27,503 nt of DNA. Origin: Chthoniobacterales bacterium. GTDB lineage: Bacteria; Verrucomicrobiota; Verrucomicrobiia; Chthoniobacterales; UBA10450. The notes beneath the pieces were generated by a model that did not search any database, was not told where the DNA came from, and saw nothing but the letters and a program-made list of their open reading frames with translations. Both the position numbers and the translations under genes were made by a program. The stretch is from contig JAICXG010000007.1 of assembly GCA_025980625.1 (NCBI GenBank), positions 1 through 27,503 of the forward strand, in the 5' to 3' direction. Positions 1-7,363 of the stretch are shown piece by piece (positions within the stretch are counted from its first letter, which is position 1; each line of letters begins with the position of its first letter).

Positions 1-1
1 C

Positions 2-214
2 GATAGCTGGGCTTTGCGCATCCAGCGCCATCTCGGTGAAATCCGGAGCGCCTGGGTTTTCGCGAACAATCATTATGAAGGTTTTTCGCCCGAAACCTGT
101 CAGCGTCTGGCGCAACGGCTTGGCTTTGAGCTGCCGCTGCCTGGGGCCGAGCGCGAGCCCGCGCCTAACGAACGCGGCCAGCTCGATCTTTTTGCTGAAA
201 TACCGCCCGCCTAA
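2..214 (+). CDS. DUF72 (YecE-like) protein, C-terminal fragment
   Basis: The reading frame is already open at the left edge, so the true start lies outside the window and only the last 70 or so residues are visible. The visible part contains FANNHYEGFSPET, the hallmark C-terminal block of DUF72/YecE proteins (usually NNHYxGxAxxNA). This is followed by a Leu/Pro-rich tail ending in a QLDLF motif that is common at the end of this family. The family adopts a TIM-barrel-like fold and its biochemical role is not settled. A TTG at 14 could be mistaken for a start, but the family needs about 230 residues. The TAA stop at 212-214 sits inside a copy of the CCTAACGA iterated motif. The gene converges on the ompA-like gene, with 27 bases between the stops. 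Confidence 0.8.
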   Translation, partial: DSWALRIQRHLGEIRSAWVFANNHYEGFSPETCQRLAQRLGFELPLPGAEREPAPNERGQLDLFAEIPPA

Positions 215-241
215 CGACCGGCAGCGGCGGCTCGCAAGCCG

Positions 242-1282
242 CTAATGCACCACCACCACCACCCGCCGATTGATCTCCTGTTCCTCGATCGATGCGTCCG
301 GCGAGGTGAGCAGGTTTGCCTTGCCGTAGCCCCGGGTCTCGATCTGCCCCGGATTGATCCCGAGCGCGTTCACGAGGTAACCTTTCACGCTCTCGGCCCG
401 ACGCCGGCTCAGGTCGAGATTGTATCCCTGCGAGCCGTAGGAATCGGTGTAACCCTCAAGCGTAAAGGTCGCCTTCGGATTGCGCCGGATCAGGATCGCC
501 ACTTTCTGCAACTGCTCGACCGCGTCGTTGCGTAATTCGGCGCTGTCGTACTCGAACAGTTGGTTGTTAGGCATTTTGAACTTTGTTCCCGCGCCCAGCG
601 GCCCCTTTTGCGAGAGAAGCGATTCCAAATCACTGAAGCCGGGCGCGTGATCCGTCCGCGGTCCGGCGCTGTCGCCGGCGAGCGCGTTAAAAATGTTGGG
701 ATGTTTGATTGTGGTGCTCGTGGCCAGCTCCGTCCCGCTCATGGCGGGTTGCGGACGGCCGGAATCGGCCACGTTGTTGAGCGCGTTCTGCTGACGTTTG
801 GCGTTCGGTGATCGCTCGAGCGATTGCGCGGTCGTCTTCTCGATCTGGTTGATCACGGAGTCCAAATTCGTCTGTTCGACCTGAGGTTTGTCGGGCAAAA
901 CGTCGCGCGTTTCATCCGGCATCGCGGCCGTCGCGTGCGCTTCCTGGAGCAGCTTGTCGAAAGACTTTTGCTCGTCCGGCAACTGCACATCGGTTTTGTC
1001 GGGGTTCGGTTTGGCGGCTTCGTTAGGCGTGATCTCCGCCGCCTGTTCGAGCGGCTTCGGCGCTGCCTCGACGCTTTTCACCTTGAACGCCGGCGCCGGT
1101 CGTTTTTCCATCCCGAGCGGCGCGGCCGGCTGAAAGCTGGTGCGGTAAAAGAAGAAGCAAAGGACGGCGTGCAGCGCGAGCGAACAGCACAACCCGACAA
1201 AGAGCCAGTTGCGCTGTTTGCTCCGGCCTGCCCAGACCGGAAGGGGCGCAGCCGCGGCAGTTCTGGCTGTGACGGCTCTCAT
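242..1282 (-). CDS. Envelope protein with TonB-like N-terminus and C-terminal OmpA domain
   Basis: The 346-residue protein has a short basic cytoplasmic N-terminus, then one membrane segment at about residues 26-46 (WLFVGLCCSLALHAVLCFFF). A long Pro/Asp/Glu/Lys-rich periplasmic stretch follows, with low-complexity character like TonB or TolA spacers. A canonical OmpA/MotB peptidoglycan-binding domain occupies about residues 238-346, with GYTDSYGSxxYNLDLSRRRAESV and a terminal INRRVVV. The Asp of the TDS turn and the Arg of the SRRRAE helix are the positions that bind diaminopimelate in this family. The protein is therefore probably anchored in the inner membrane and bound to the cell wall. 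It is not an outer-membrane barrel, because no beta-barrel domain is present. The start gives the complete membrane anchor. A TTGACA-like element lies upstream at 1315-1320. Function beyond wall anchoring cannot be read from the sequence. Confidence 0.85.
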   Translation of the reverse strand: MRAVTARTAAAAPLPVWAGRSKQRNWLFVGLCCSLALHAVLCFFFYRTSFQPAAPLGMEKRPAPAFKVKSVEAAPKPLEQAAEITPNEAAKPNPDKTDVQLPDEQKSFDKLLQEAHATAAMPDETRDVLPDKPQVEQTNLDSVINQIEKTTAQSLERSPNAKRQQNALNNVADSGRPQPAMSGTELATSTTIKHPNIFNALAGDSAGPRTDHAPGFSDLESLLSQKGPLGAGTKFKMPNNQLFEYDSAELRNDAVEQLQKVAILIRRNPKATFTLEGYTDSYGSQGYNLDLSRRRAESVKGYLVNALGINPGQIETRGYGKANLLTSPDASIEEQEINRRVVVVVH

Positions 1283-1314
1283 CGAGTCTTAGACAAACGA
1301 GCCGCAAAAATGTT

Positions 1315-1320
1315 TGTCAA
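1315..1320 (-). promoter_or_regulatory. Possible -35 element for the OmpA-domain gene
   Basis: On the minus strand this reads TTGACA, a perfect sigma70 -35 match, about 33 bases upstream of the ATG at 1282. The hexamer at the 17-base spacing (TTTGTC) is a poor -10, and TCTAAG farther on matches better but lies too far away. The -35 overlaps one arm of a 7-bp inverted repeat, GACAAAC (1292-1298) and GTTTGTC (1312-1318), which could be an operator. This is a weak call resting on one good hexamer. Confidence 0.3.
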
Positions 1321-1333
1321 ACTAGTGCGCGCC

Positions 1334-1356
1334 AGGGCGACCGCTCCGGTTGCCCT
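1334..1356 (-). terminator. Hairpin downstream of panB, possible terminator
   Basis: AGGGCGACCG (1334-1343) and CGGTTGCCCT (1347-1356) form a 10-bp stem with a 3-base loop and one non-Watson-Crick position. It lies 37 bases beyond the panB stop in the direction of transcription and before the promoter region of the next gene. No T-run follows, so it is not a textbook intrinsic terminator. It may instead be a stabilising or generic intergenic stem-loop. Confidence 0.35.
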
Positions 1357-1392
1357 ATTAAAGTGTCTTCTCGCGGCAGGCCAAGCGCCCGC

Positions 1393-2163
1393 CTACAAGC
1401 TCCCGCGCGTCCGGTCAATGAAATGACGGGCCGCGCGTCGGATTTCCTCCGCCACCTGCGCGGCCGGTGAAACGAACTTCGGCGTAAACCAGGGATACAA
1501 CCCGATCAAGTCATGCGTGACGAGAATCTGCCCATCGCAATGTTCGCCCGAGCCGATCCCGATCGTCGGGATCTCAATTGCCTCGGTGATGCGGCGTGCC
1601 GTCTCCGCCGTCACGATCTCGAGGACGACGGAAAAGGCGCCGGCCGCTTCGACCGCCCGCGCATCAGCCAGCAAGCGCTCCGCTTCCGCCTCGCTCCGTC
1701 CTTTCACCTTGTAACCGCCTTCCTCGCGCACGCTTTGCGGCAGCATCCCAATATGCGCCATCACTGGAATCCCGTGCCTGACGATCGCGTCGATCTGCGC
1801 CGCATGACTCACGCCGCCTTCCAACTTCACCGCCTGGGCGCCGGCTTCGACGAGACGTTGCGCGTTCGTCACCGCCGCGTCCGACGCGTTGTAGGTGCCG
1901 ATCGAAAGATCCGCCACGAGCAGAGCGCGCCTGACCCCGCGCGCCGCCGCCCGGGTGTGATGGAGCATCTCCTCAAATTTTACCTCGGCCGTGTCGGGAT
2001 AGCCGAGCACAACCATGCCTAACGAGTCGCCCACCAGAATAATATCGATCCCGCTTTCGTCGAGCAGACGCGCGGTCGGATAATCATAAGCGGTGAGCGC
2101 AGTGATGCGTTCGCCGCGGCGTTTGCGGGCGCGGAAATCCTCCATCGCCTGCGAGCCTACCAT
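1393..2163 (-). CDS. panB: 3-methyl-2-oxobutanoate hydroxymethyltransferase (PanB)
   Basis: This enzyme transfers a hydroxymethyl group from 5,10-methylene-tetrahydrofolate to 2-oxoisovalerate to give ketopantoate, the first committed step to pantothenate and CoA. The 256-residue length fits the family. Visible signatures are TALTAYDYPTA near residue 21, VGDSLGM (Asp46, metal binding), VADLSIGTY (Asp85), AVKLEGG (Glu115, metal), AHIGMLPQSV, and EIVTAE (Glu182 region), with IGIGSG later. The first ATG overlaps the end of folK by 7 bases; ATG at codon 7 (MEDFRARKRR) is an equally good start by family length. It is the last gene of the dapF-dapA-dapB-folK-panB run, and sitting next to folK is sensible because PanB consumes a folate cofactor. 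The SLG of VGDSLGM is encoded by a copy of the iterated motif. Confidence 0.95.
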   Translation of the reverse strand: MVGSQAMEDFRARKRRGERITALTAYDYPTARLLDESGIDIILVGDSLGMVVLGYPDTAEVKFEEMLHHTRAAARGVRRALLVADLSIGTYNASDAAVTNAQRLVEAGAQAVKLEGGVSHAAQIDAIVRHGIPVMAHIGMLPQSVREEGGYKVKGRSEAEAERLLADARAVEAAGAFSVVLEIVTAETARRITEAIEIPTIGIGSGEHCDGQILVTHDLIGLYPWFTPKFVSPAAQVAEEIRRAARHFIDRTRGSL

Positions 2164-2657
2164 TGCAGGATTGAGCGCACCACCGAAGGTCCGTGCGCCG
2201 ATTCCTCGTTCAACTCGTCGATCGTCCGGGTTTGTCCCGGCAGGACGAGATTGGGCCGAATCTCCGCCAGCGGATGCAGGACGAATCCGCGCAAATGGAT
2301 GCGCGGATGCGGCAACTGAAGCTGCGGCTCATCGACCACCCGCGCGCCGTGATAGAGAAGATCGAGATCGATCGTTCGCGACTCGTTAGGCCGATGCTCT
2401 GGCGATCGCCCGAGCACGGCTTCAATTTTCTTCAGCTCCTGCAATAGTTCCTGCGGAGAACCCGCGTAACCGATCTCAACGACCGCGTTGAGAAATTTAT
2501 CCGCCCCTGGCTCGACTTCGACCGGTTCGGTTTCGTAAACCGAGGAACAGAGGAGCGGTGGCGTCACCTCGGACAAGGCAAAAATCCGTGCCCGCGCCAC
2601 CGTCAGGCTGCGCAGCCGATCACCAAGATTGGCCCCGAGCGCAATTCCGGCTCTCAT
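2157..2657 (-). CDS. folK: 2-amino-4-hydroxy-6-hydroxymethyldihydropteridine pyrophosphokinase (HPPK)
   Basis: HPPK transfers pyrophosphate from ATP to 6-hydroxymethyl-7,8-dihydropterin in folate synthesis. The 166-residue protein starts with the family signature IALGANLGDR and has the substrate-loop SSVYETEPV (about residues 38-46). It then shows FLNAVVEI and the diagnostic RTIDLDLLYHG block, whose Asp97 and Asp99 bind the two magnesium ions, and finally LPHPRIHLRGFVLHPLAEI. All expected catalytic positions are present. It lies 45 bases downstream of dapB and overlaps panB by 7 bases, which suggests translational coupling to panB. The PNE in its EHRPNES segment is written with the iterated CCTAACGA motif. 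Confidence 0.95.
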   Translation of the reverse strand: MRAGIALGANLGDRLRSLTVARARIFALSEVTPPLLCSSVYETEPVEVEPGADKFLNAVVEIGYAGSPQELLQELKKIEAVLGRSPEHRPNESRTIDLDLLYHGARVVDEPQLQLPHPRIHLRGFVLHPLAEIRPNLVLPGQTRTIDELNEESAHGPSVVRSILQW

Positions 2658-2702
2658 CGCTGGAAAAAGCGCGTCCTCTCCGGAACCGCTGCTGCGACCC
2701 GC

Positions 2703-3389
2703 CTACAGGCCGAGAACATCTTCCATTTTATAGAGACCGGGCGATTGCCTAACGACCCAGCAGGCGGCGCGCAACGCGCCGACGGCAAACGTCTGCCGAC
2801 TCTCCGCCCGGTGTGTCAGCTCGAGGCGTTCGCCGCGGCCGGAGAAAATGACCGTGTGCTCGCCGACCATGTCGCCCGCCCGAATTGATTGCACCGCGAT
2901 GTCGCTTCCCTCGGCGCGCACCTCGCGCAAGATCTCGAGCAGGCGTTTCGCGGTTCCGCTCGGCGCGTCCTTTTTTGTCCGGTGATGCATTTCGATCACG
3001 TTCACATCGAAACCGTCGCCTAACCATTCCGCGGCCCGCCGGGTGAGCGCAAAAAGAACGTTCACACCGGCGCTGAAATTTGCCGCGAAGACAATCGGGA
3101 CGCGACCCGACGCGGTCGCAAGCGATTCCTTTTGCGCCGCGCTCTGTCCGGTCGTGCCGATAACGAGCGGCTTGCGGTATTCGGCGCAAGCCTGCGCAAT
3201 TTCCGTGCTCGCATCCGCGACACTGAAATCGATCACGACATCGCATTGATCGATCACCGCCGCGATGGCGTCATCGCGATGGATCCCTCCCGCGATCGTT
3301 AGGCCGGAATCTTGCCCGATCGCGGCGGCCACGGCCTGGCCCATTCGGCCGTTGGCGCCGACGAGCAGGACGCGCAACGGCCCGTTCAT
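2703..3389 (-). CDS. dapB: 4-hydroxy-tetrahydrodipicolinate reductase (DapB)
   Basis: DapB reduces the DapA product to tetrahydrodipicolinate with NAD(P)H, on the way to meso-diaminopimelate and lysine. Seen are the Rossmann dinucleotide motif VGANGRMGQ (residues 10-18), DFSVADA, IGTTGQS, and the family signature EMHHRTKKDAPSGTA (133-147), which carries the catalytic His pair and the substrate-binding KKDAPSGTA segment. At 228 residues it is shorter than Escherichia coli DapB (about 270) but within the range of compact bacterial forms. Its ATG overlaps the dapA stop by four bases (ATGA), a typical coupled arrangement. Two iterated-motif copies lie inside it, read as V-R and L-T. Confidence 0.95.
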   Translation of the reverse strand: MNGPLRVLLVGANGRMGQAVAAAIGQDSGLTIAGGIHRDDAIAAVIDQCDVVIDFSVADASTEIAQACAEYRKPLVIGTTGQSAAQKESLATASGRVPIVFAANFSAGVNVLFALTRRAAEWLGDGFDVNVIEMHHRTKKDAPSGTAKRLLEILREVRAEGSDIAVQSIRAGDMVGEHTVIFSGRGERLELTHRAESRQTFAVGALRAACWVVRQSPGLYKMEDVLGL

Positions 3390-4267
3390 GCCAGCGCCTG
3401 CTCCAGCTCGGCCAGGGTGTTGCGCAATCGCTCTTCGTTAGGCGCGCTCATCGCGGTGAGCGGCAAGCGGCATTCCGGCGTCATCGCCCCGCGCCAGCCG
3501 AGGATGGTTTTCGCCGGGACCGGATTCGGCTCGATGAAGAGATCCTTGAAAAATCGATGAAACCTCTGGTGAATGCGCCGCGCTTCTTCCGCCTTGCCGT
3601 CGAGGAAGAGACCGACGAGCTGCGAAATTTCCCTGGGGAAAATATTCGAAGCGACACTCACCACTCCAACGGCGCCGACAGAAAGAAACGGCAGGGTGAG
3701 CGAATCGTCCCCGCTCAGAATCGTAAAATTTTTGGGCGTGCGCCGCACCAGCTCGCTCACTCGATCGACACTTCCGCTCGCTTCCTTGATCGTGACGATG
3801 TTTGGAAAACGTTCCGCCAGCCTAACGACAGTGTCGGCCCCGATATCGACCGCACAGCGTCCCGGGATGTTGTAGAGGATGAGCTCGAGCGAGGTCGCCT
3901 CGGCGATCGCGGCGAAATGCCGGAACAAACCTTCCTGGCTCGGCTTGTTGTAATACGGCGCCACCAGCAATGCGCCGTCGACCCCGATTTCCTCCGCTTC
4001 TTTCGTGTGCGTGATCGCGTCGCGGGTTGAATTCGAGCCGGTCCCGGCGATGACCTGGCAACGACCGCGCGCACATTCCACCGCCAGCTCGATGACATGA
4101 TGACGTTCGCCGCAGCTCAAGGTCGGCGATTCACCGGTGGTGCCGACCGGCACGATCCCGTTCACCGCGCCGGCGATTTGCATTTCGATCAGGCGCTCGA
4201 AAGCTTCGACATCGACCTCGTCGTTTTTGAACGGCGTGACCAATGCAGTAAACGTGCCGGCAAACAT
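3386..4267 (-). CDS. dapA: 4-hydroxy-tetrahydrodipicolinate synthase (DapA)
   Basis: DapA condenses pyruvate with aspartate semialdehyde, the entry step to diaminopimelate. The 293-residue protein is standard length and full. It shows the N-terminal TALVTPF, the GTTGESPTL pyruvate-binding loop (residues 42-50), APYYNKPSQEGL, LYNIPGRC with the catalytic-triad Tyr132, and TIKEASG with the Schiff-base Lys161. It lies 21 bases after dapF and overlaps dapB by four bases. The short leader between dapF and dapA contains an iterated-motif copy (4270-4277) ending two bases before the ATG. There is no clear Shine-Dalgarno sequence in that leader. Confidence 0.96.
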   Translation of the reverse strand: MFAGTFTALVTPFKNDEVDVEAFERLIEMQIAGAVNGIVPVGTTGESPTLSCGERHHVIELAVECARGRCQVIAGTGSNSTRDAITHTKEAEEIGVDGALLVAPYYNKPSQEGLFRHFAAIAEATSLELILYNIPGRCAVDIGADTVVRLAERFPNIVTIKEASGSVDRVSELVRRTPKNFTILSGDDSLTLPFLSVGAVGVVSVASNIFPREISQLVGLFLDGKAEEARRIHQRFHRFFKDLFIEPNPVPAKTILGWRGAMTPECRLPLTAMSAPNEERLRNTLAELEQALA

Positions 4268-4288
4268 GTTCGTTAGGGAAACGCGATA

Positions 4289-5092
4289 TCAGATTTCGAT
4301 TTCGCCGTCGAAGACGAAATCGGCCGGTCCGGTGAGGGTGACGTTGCTGAACTGATCGCCGTCTCGCGCGAAGTCGACCCGCAGCGTCTCGCCGCCGCGC
4401 ACGAGCACATCAATCGGGCCGCTGACATTTTCGGTCGCGGCAAAAATGATCGCGCTCGCCACCACGCCTGTGCCGCAGGCCAGGGTTTCATTCTCGACCC
4501 CGCGTTCGTAGGTGCGAATCGCAATCGTGCGCTGTCCGCGCTGTTCGATGAAATTCGCGTTCGCTCCGCGCGGGGCAAACATCGCGTGGTGGCGAAGGGC
4601 CGCGCCTAACGAGCGTACGTCAACCTCGTCAATTCGCGCCACCGGCACGATCACGTGTGGCACGCCGCTGTCGATATAGTGCGCACGAAAATTTTTGCCT
4701 CCGGCCGAAACCTCGAGCCCGAGCCGCAGATCGTTAGGCTGACTCATCTGGAGCGTGACAAGGTCGCCGCGTAATTCAGCACCGATCAGACCGGCCGGCG
4801 TTTCGAAAGTGATCTTTTGCCGCGGACCGGCGGTGCGATCGGCGAACCGGGCAAAACAGCGGGCGCCGTTCCCGCACATTTCCGCTTCGCCGCCATCGGC
4901 GTTGTAGTAGCGCATCCGGAAATCGGCGCCATTGTCTGCCGGCTCAAGGATCAGGACGCCGTCCGCGCCGACACCGCGATGGCGGTCGCAGAGCCGCGCG
5001 ATCTGGGCGCGGCTCAGGGCGAGCTCACCGGCGCGATTGTCGAGCAGAACGAAATCGTTCCCCGCGGCGTTCATCTTCGTGAAGCGCAGCAT
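4289..5092 (-). CDS. dapF: Diaminopimelate epimerase (DapF)
   Basis: DapF interconverts LL- and meso-diaminopimelate using two cysteines and no cofactor. The 267-residue protein begins FTKMNAAGNDF and has RHRGVGADG. It carries both catalytic Cys blocks: NADGGEAEMCGNGARC (Cys73) and ENETLACGTGVVAS (Cys206). It heads the minus-strand run and supplies the end of the pathway begun by dapA and dapB; the aminotransferase step, expected to be DapL in Verrucomicrobiota, is not in the window. Its ATG (5090-5092) abuts an ATG on the opposite strand (5093-5095), so the promoters of the two divergent units must overlap coding sequence or be very compact. Confidence 0.96.
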   Translation of the reverse strand: MLRFTKMNAAGNDFVLLDNRAGELALSRAQIARLCDRHRGVGADGVLILEPADNGADFRMRYYNADGGEAEMCGNGARCFARFADRTAGPRQKITFETPAGLIGAELRGDLVTLQMSQPNDLRLGLEVSAGGKNFRAHYIDSGVPHVIVPVARIDEVDVRSLGAALRHHAMFAPRGANANFIEQRGQRTIAIRTYERGVENETLACGTGVVASAIIFAATENVSGPIDVLVRGGETLRVDFARDGDQFSNVTLTGPADFVFDGEIEI

Positions 5093-5119
5093 ATGACTTG
5101 CTCGTTAACATACTCGCCC

Positions 5120-5947
5120 GTGAAAGCCAAGCGACTGAGCCGCCGTCCTTGCCCGGGCGGTGTTTTCCCCTATTGGTTGCCGGTGCGTTTTCTCCTCTGC
5201 TCGATCCTGTTGCTCGCCGGCCTCGCGCCTGCCTCCTCTTCAGCGGCACTCCCGCCCAGTCCGCTCAACCAGTTGATTCTGGAGCAAATCAAGCAGATGC
5301 CGCTCGGGGGAAAATATTCGGCGACGCGCGCGGCGACGATCCGGCTCAAGTCGGCTGCGCATTTTGAATCCGGCAAATTCTTCATCCTGCCGAACGCCGC
5401 CTCGCCCAGTTACTGTTCGGGCGCGACCTATCTCGTTTTCGTGAAGACGATCGAGGCGCTTCGAGCGCGGGGCGATCTCCATCTCACCTATGACACACTC
5501 GACGCGCTCATGATTCGCGACCAGCGCGACGGCGAAGGCATCTGGGGCCGCTGGAACGCAAACGGCCCGGGCACAGCGCGGCTCTTTCATGAGCTCGATC
5601 TCGGTCGCAACTTCGATGATTTCGCCGAGGCGCGGCCGGGTGATTTCATGAAAATCTTCTGGTCGCCGGAGGTGGGCCGGAGCGAGCGTGGGCATTCGGT
5701 GATTTATTTGGGAACGGAGGCCAGGCTCGGCATCGAGTATGTCCGTTTTTGGTCGAGCAACGTCCCGGGCGGTTACGGCGAACGGAGCGTGCCGCGGACA
5801 AAGATCGCGCACGCGATTTTTTCGCGTCTCTACACCCCCGCCAACCTGGATCGAATCGAATCGGTGCCGGCGGTGGACAGCTACCTCGCGCGGCTCCTCA
5901 GTGTCCGTTCCAGTTACGCGGAAGCGCGTCAGAAGTGCGGCATCTGA
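5120..5947 (+). CDS. Secreted protein, possible NlpC/P60-like cysteine hydrolase
   Basis: I do not recognise an exact family. From the GTG at 5120 the product is about 275 residues, with a basic start and a hydrophobic signal segment at about 23-42 (FLLCSILLLAGLAP). ATG at 5093 is an alternative start. Cys99 begins a helix-like segment (SPSYCSGATYLVFVKTI), and RPGDFMKIFW (173-182) is followed by RGHSVIYLG with His192. The order Cys, then a PGDxxxxF-like strand, then GHxxxYLG matches the NlpC/P60 and CHAP papain-like hydrolases, which cut peptidoglycan peptides. The residues supporting this are visible, but the assignment is inference. It stands alone between the divergent dapF and queE. Substrate and activity are unknown. 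Confidence 0.7.
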   Translation: MKAKRLSRRPCPGGVFPYWLPVRFLLCSILLLAGLAPASSSAALPPSPLNQLILEQIKQMPLGGKYSATRAATIRLKSAAHFESGKFFILPNAASPSYCSGATYLVFVKTIEALRARGDLHLTYDTLDALMIRDQRDGEGIWGRWNANGPGTARLFHELDLGRNFDDFAEARPGDFMKIFWSPEVGRSERGHSVIYLGTEARLGIEYVRFWSSNVPGGYGERSVPRTKIAHAIFSRLYTPANLDRIESVPAVDSYLARLLSVRSSYAEARQKCGI

Positions 5948-6036
5948 GGGCTGACGCCTAACGATGAGCGGTCTCTCGGGCGCAACGTGCTCTTCTTTGC
6001 CATTCGCCTGATCTGGCAATGCGGTGAAACTCGGCG

Positions 6037-6705
6037 ATGCTCCAGATGACGGACCGGGAAAAGAAGCTCACGATTAACGAGATCTATTTCTCCATCCAGG
6101 GCGAGAGCACCTGGGCGGGATTGCCCTGCGTTTTCGTCAGGCTGACTTTCTGCGATCTGCGCTGCAATTATTGCGACACGGAATACGCCTTCTACGAGGG
6201 GAAAAAGCAGTCGTTAGGCGAAATCGTCGAGGCCGCGCTGGCTTACAAGTGTCCGCTGGTCGAGCTCACTGGCGGCGAGCCGCTCCTCCAGAAAAATGTA
6301 TTGCCGCTCATGACGATGCTGGCGGATGCCGACTGCACCGTTCTGCTCGAGACAAGCGGCGCGCACGACATTTCGCAGGTCGATCCGCGCGTCCACCGGA
6401 TCATGGACCTGAAGACGCCCGGCAGCGGGGAAGTCGATCGCAATCTCTATGGGAACATTCAGCACCTGGCGCAGCGCGATGAGGTGAAATTCGTCATCGG
6501 CTCGCGTGAAGATTACGAGTGGTCACGCGCCCAGGTCTTCGAGCATCGGCTGAACGAGAAATGCCACGCCGTTTTGTTCTCGCCCATCTTTGGCCGGATT
6601 GAGCCACGCGAAATCGTGGAGTGGATTCTGGCCGACAAGCTGCCGGTGCGTTTCCAACTCCAGATGCACAAATTCGTCTGGAGCCCGCTGGAACGCGGCG
6701 TCTAG
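6037..6705 (+). CDS. queE: 7-carboxy-7-deazaguanine synthase (QueE), radical SAM
   Basis: QueE is a radical SAM enzyme that rearranges 6-carboxytetrahydropterin, the QueD product, into 7-carboxy-7-deazaguanine on the route to preQ0 and queuosine. Seen are NEIYFSIQGES near the N-terminus and the cluster motif CDLRCNYC (Cys39, 43, 46 in C-x3-C-x2-C spacing). The SAM-binding ELTGGEPLL and a KTPGSGE segment follow, along with a C-terminal FQLQMHKFVW block typical of the family. The length (222) is normal. The start may be ATG at 6037 or the nearby ATG at 6046; neither has a strong ribosome site. queD is 2 kb away on the same strand, separated by the fsr-dedA pair on the other strand. Confidence 0.95.
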   Translation: MLQMTDREKKLTINEIYFSIQGESTWAGLPCVFVRLTFCDLRCNYCDTEYAFYEGKKQSLGEIVEAALAYKCPLVELTGGEPLLQKNVLPLMTMLADADCTVLLETSGAHDISQVDPRVHRIMDLKTPGSGEVDRNLYGNIQHLAQRDEVKFVIGSREDYEWSRAQVFEHRLNEKCHAVLFSPIFGRIEPREIVEWILADKLPVRFQLQMHKFVWSPLERGV

Positions 6706-6727
6706 AGACGACACGAGAGGCTAAATC

Positions 6728-6748
6728 GTTAGGCGTTAGGCGTTAGGC
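6728..6748. repeat. Three perfect tandem copies of GTTAGGC
   Basis: GTTAGGC is repeated without a break at 6728-6734, 6735-6741 and 6742-6748. The first copy is part of a full TCGTTAGG iterated motif (6726-6733). The array fills the short gap between queE and the convergent dedA and runs into dedA, so the dedA TAA stop (6743-6745) is made by the third unit. A tandem array of the core of a dispersed motif is not seen elsewhere in the window. Confidence 0.9.
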
Positions 6749-7357
6749 GTGATCTCGCGCCTTCCATTGCCAGAACCAAACGGCAACGAATACCGCCAGC
6801 ACGAGTAACATGAGCAATATCCCGGCGCAGCCGCTCCAGCGGTGGATCGTGTGCCAGCTCTCGCCAAAGAAATAGCCGAGGATTGAGAAAATTGTCGCCC
6901 AGAGGAAACAGCCGATCGTGTTGTAAAGAGCGAAGCGGCGATATCGCATCTGCCCGGCGCCGGCGGTGAAGGGCATGAGCGCGCGGAGCAAATGCATGAA
7001 ATGACTCAGGAACACGCTCTTGCCGCCGTGGCGCACAATGTATGCATCGACCCGCGCGAGGTGGCGTTCGTGCACGCCGAACCAGCCGCCGTAGCGCAGC
7101 AGCCAGCCGCGCCCGAGCCGATGCCCGAGCTCAAAGCCGATTGTGTCGCCGGTGACGGCGGCGAATCCAACCACGAGAATGAGGAGGCGAAGATTGAGAA
7201 CATCTTGTCCGGCGAGAAACCCGGTGACAACGACGAGCGTCTCGCCGGGCATGAAAAGGCCGAGCAGCGGCTGGCATTCCAGCATCACGATGAGAAAGAC
7301 GACGACATAGAGCCAGCCGCCGACGCTCTCTGCCAGGTTGACCACTTCTTCGACCAT
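6743..7357 (-). CDS. DedA family membrane protein
   Basis: DedA (SNARE-associated/VTT) proteins are inner-membrane proteins linked to lipid carrier recycling and envelope homeostasis. The 204-residue protein has the expected helices: a hydrophobic N-terminal segment, then the conserved re-entrant region with LLGLFMPGETLVVVTGFLA. GDTIGFELGHRLGRGW and the amphipathic FLSHFMHLLRALMPFTAGAGQMRYRRFALYN block (split by family into the R-x-x-P-F motif) follow, with two closing membrane segments. It starts six bases after the Fsr-like transporter stop on the same strand, so the two are very likely co-transcribed. The stop lies in the GTTAGGC tandem repeat. Confidence 0.9.
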   Translation of the reverse strand: MVEEVVNLAESVGGWLYVVVFLIVMLECQPLLGLFMPGETLVVVTGFLAGQDVLNLRLLILVVGFAAVTGDTIGFELGHRLGRGWLLRYGGWFGVHERHLARVDAYIVRHGGKSVFLSHFMHLLRALMPFTAGAGQMRYRRFALYNTIGCFLWATIFSILGYFFGESWHTIHRWSGCAGILLMLLVLAVFVAVWFWQWKARDHA

Positions 7358-7363
7358 GACCGC

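Noticed and set aside
824..1426. 200-codon plus-strand open frame opposite the ompA-like gene
   Set aside because: It is antisense to a clear OmpA-domain gene, is very Arg-rich with no recognisable motif, and is typical of a shadow frame in GC-rich DNA.
5240..6019. 259-codon minus-strand frame opposite the NlpC/P60-like gene
   Set aside because: It has no motif and no signal peptide, and is antisense to a frame that has both.
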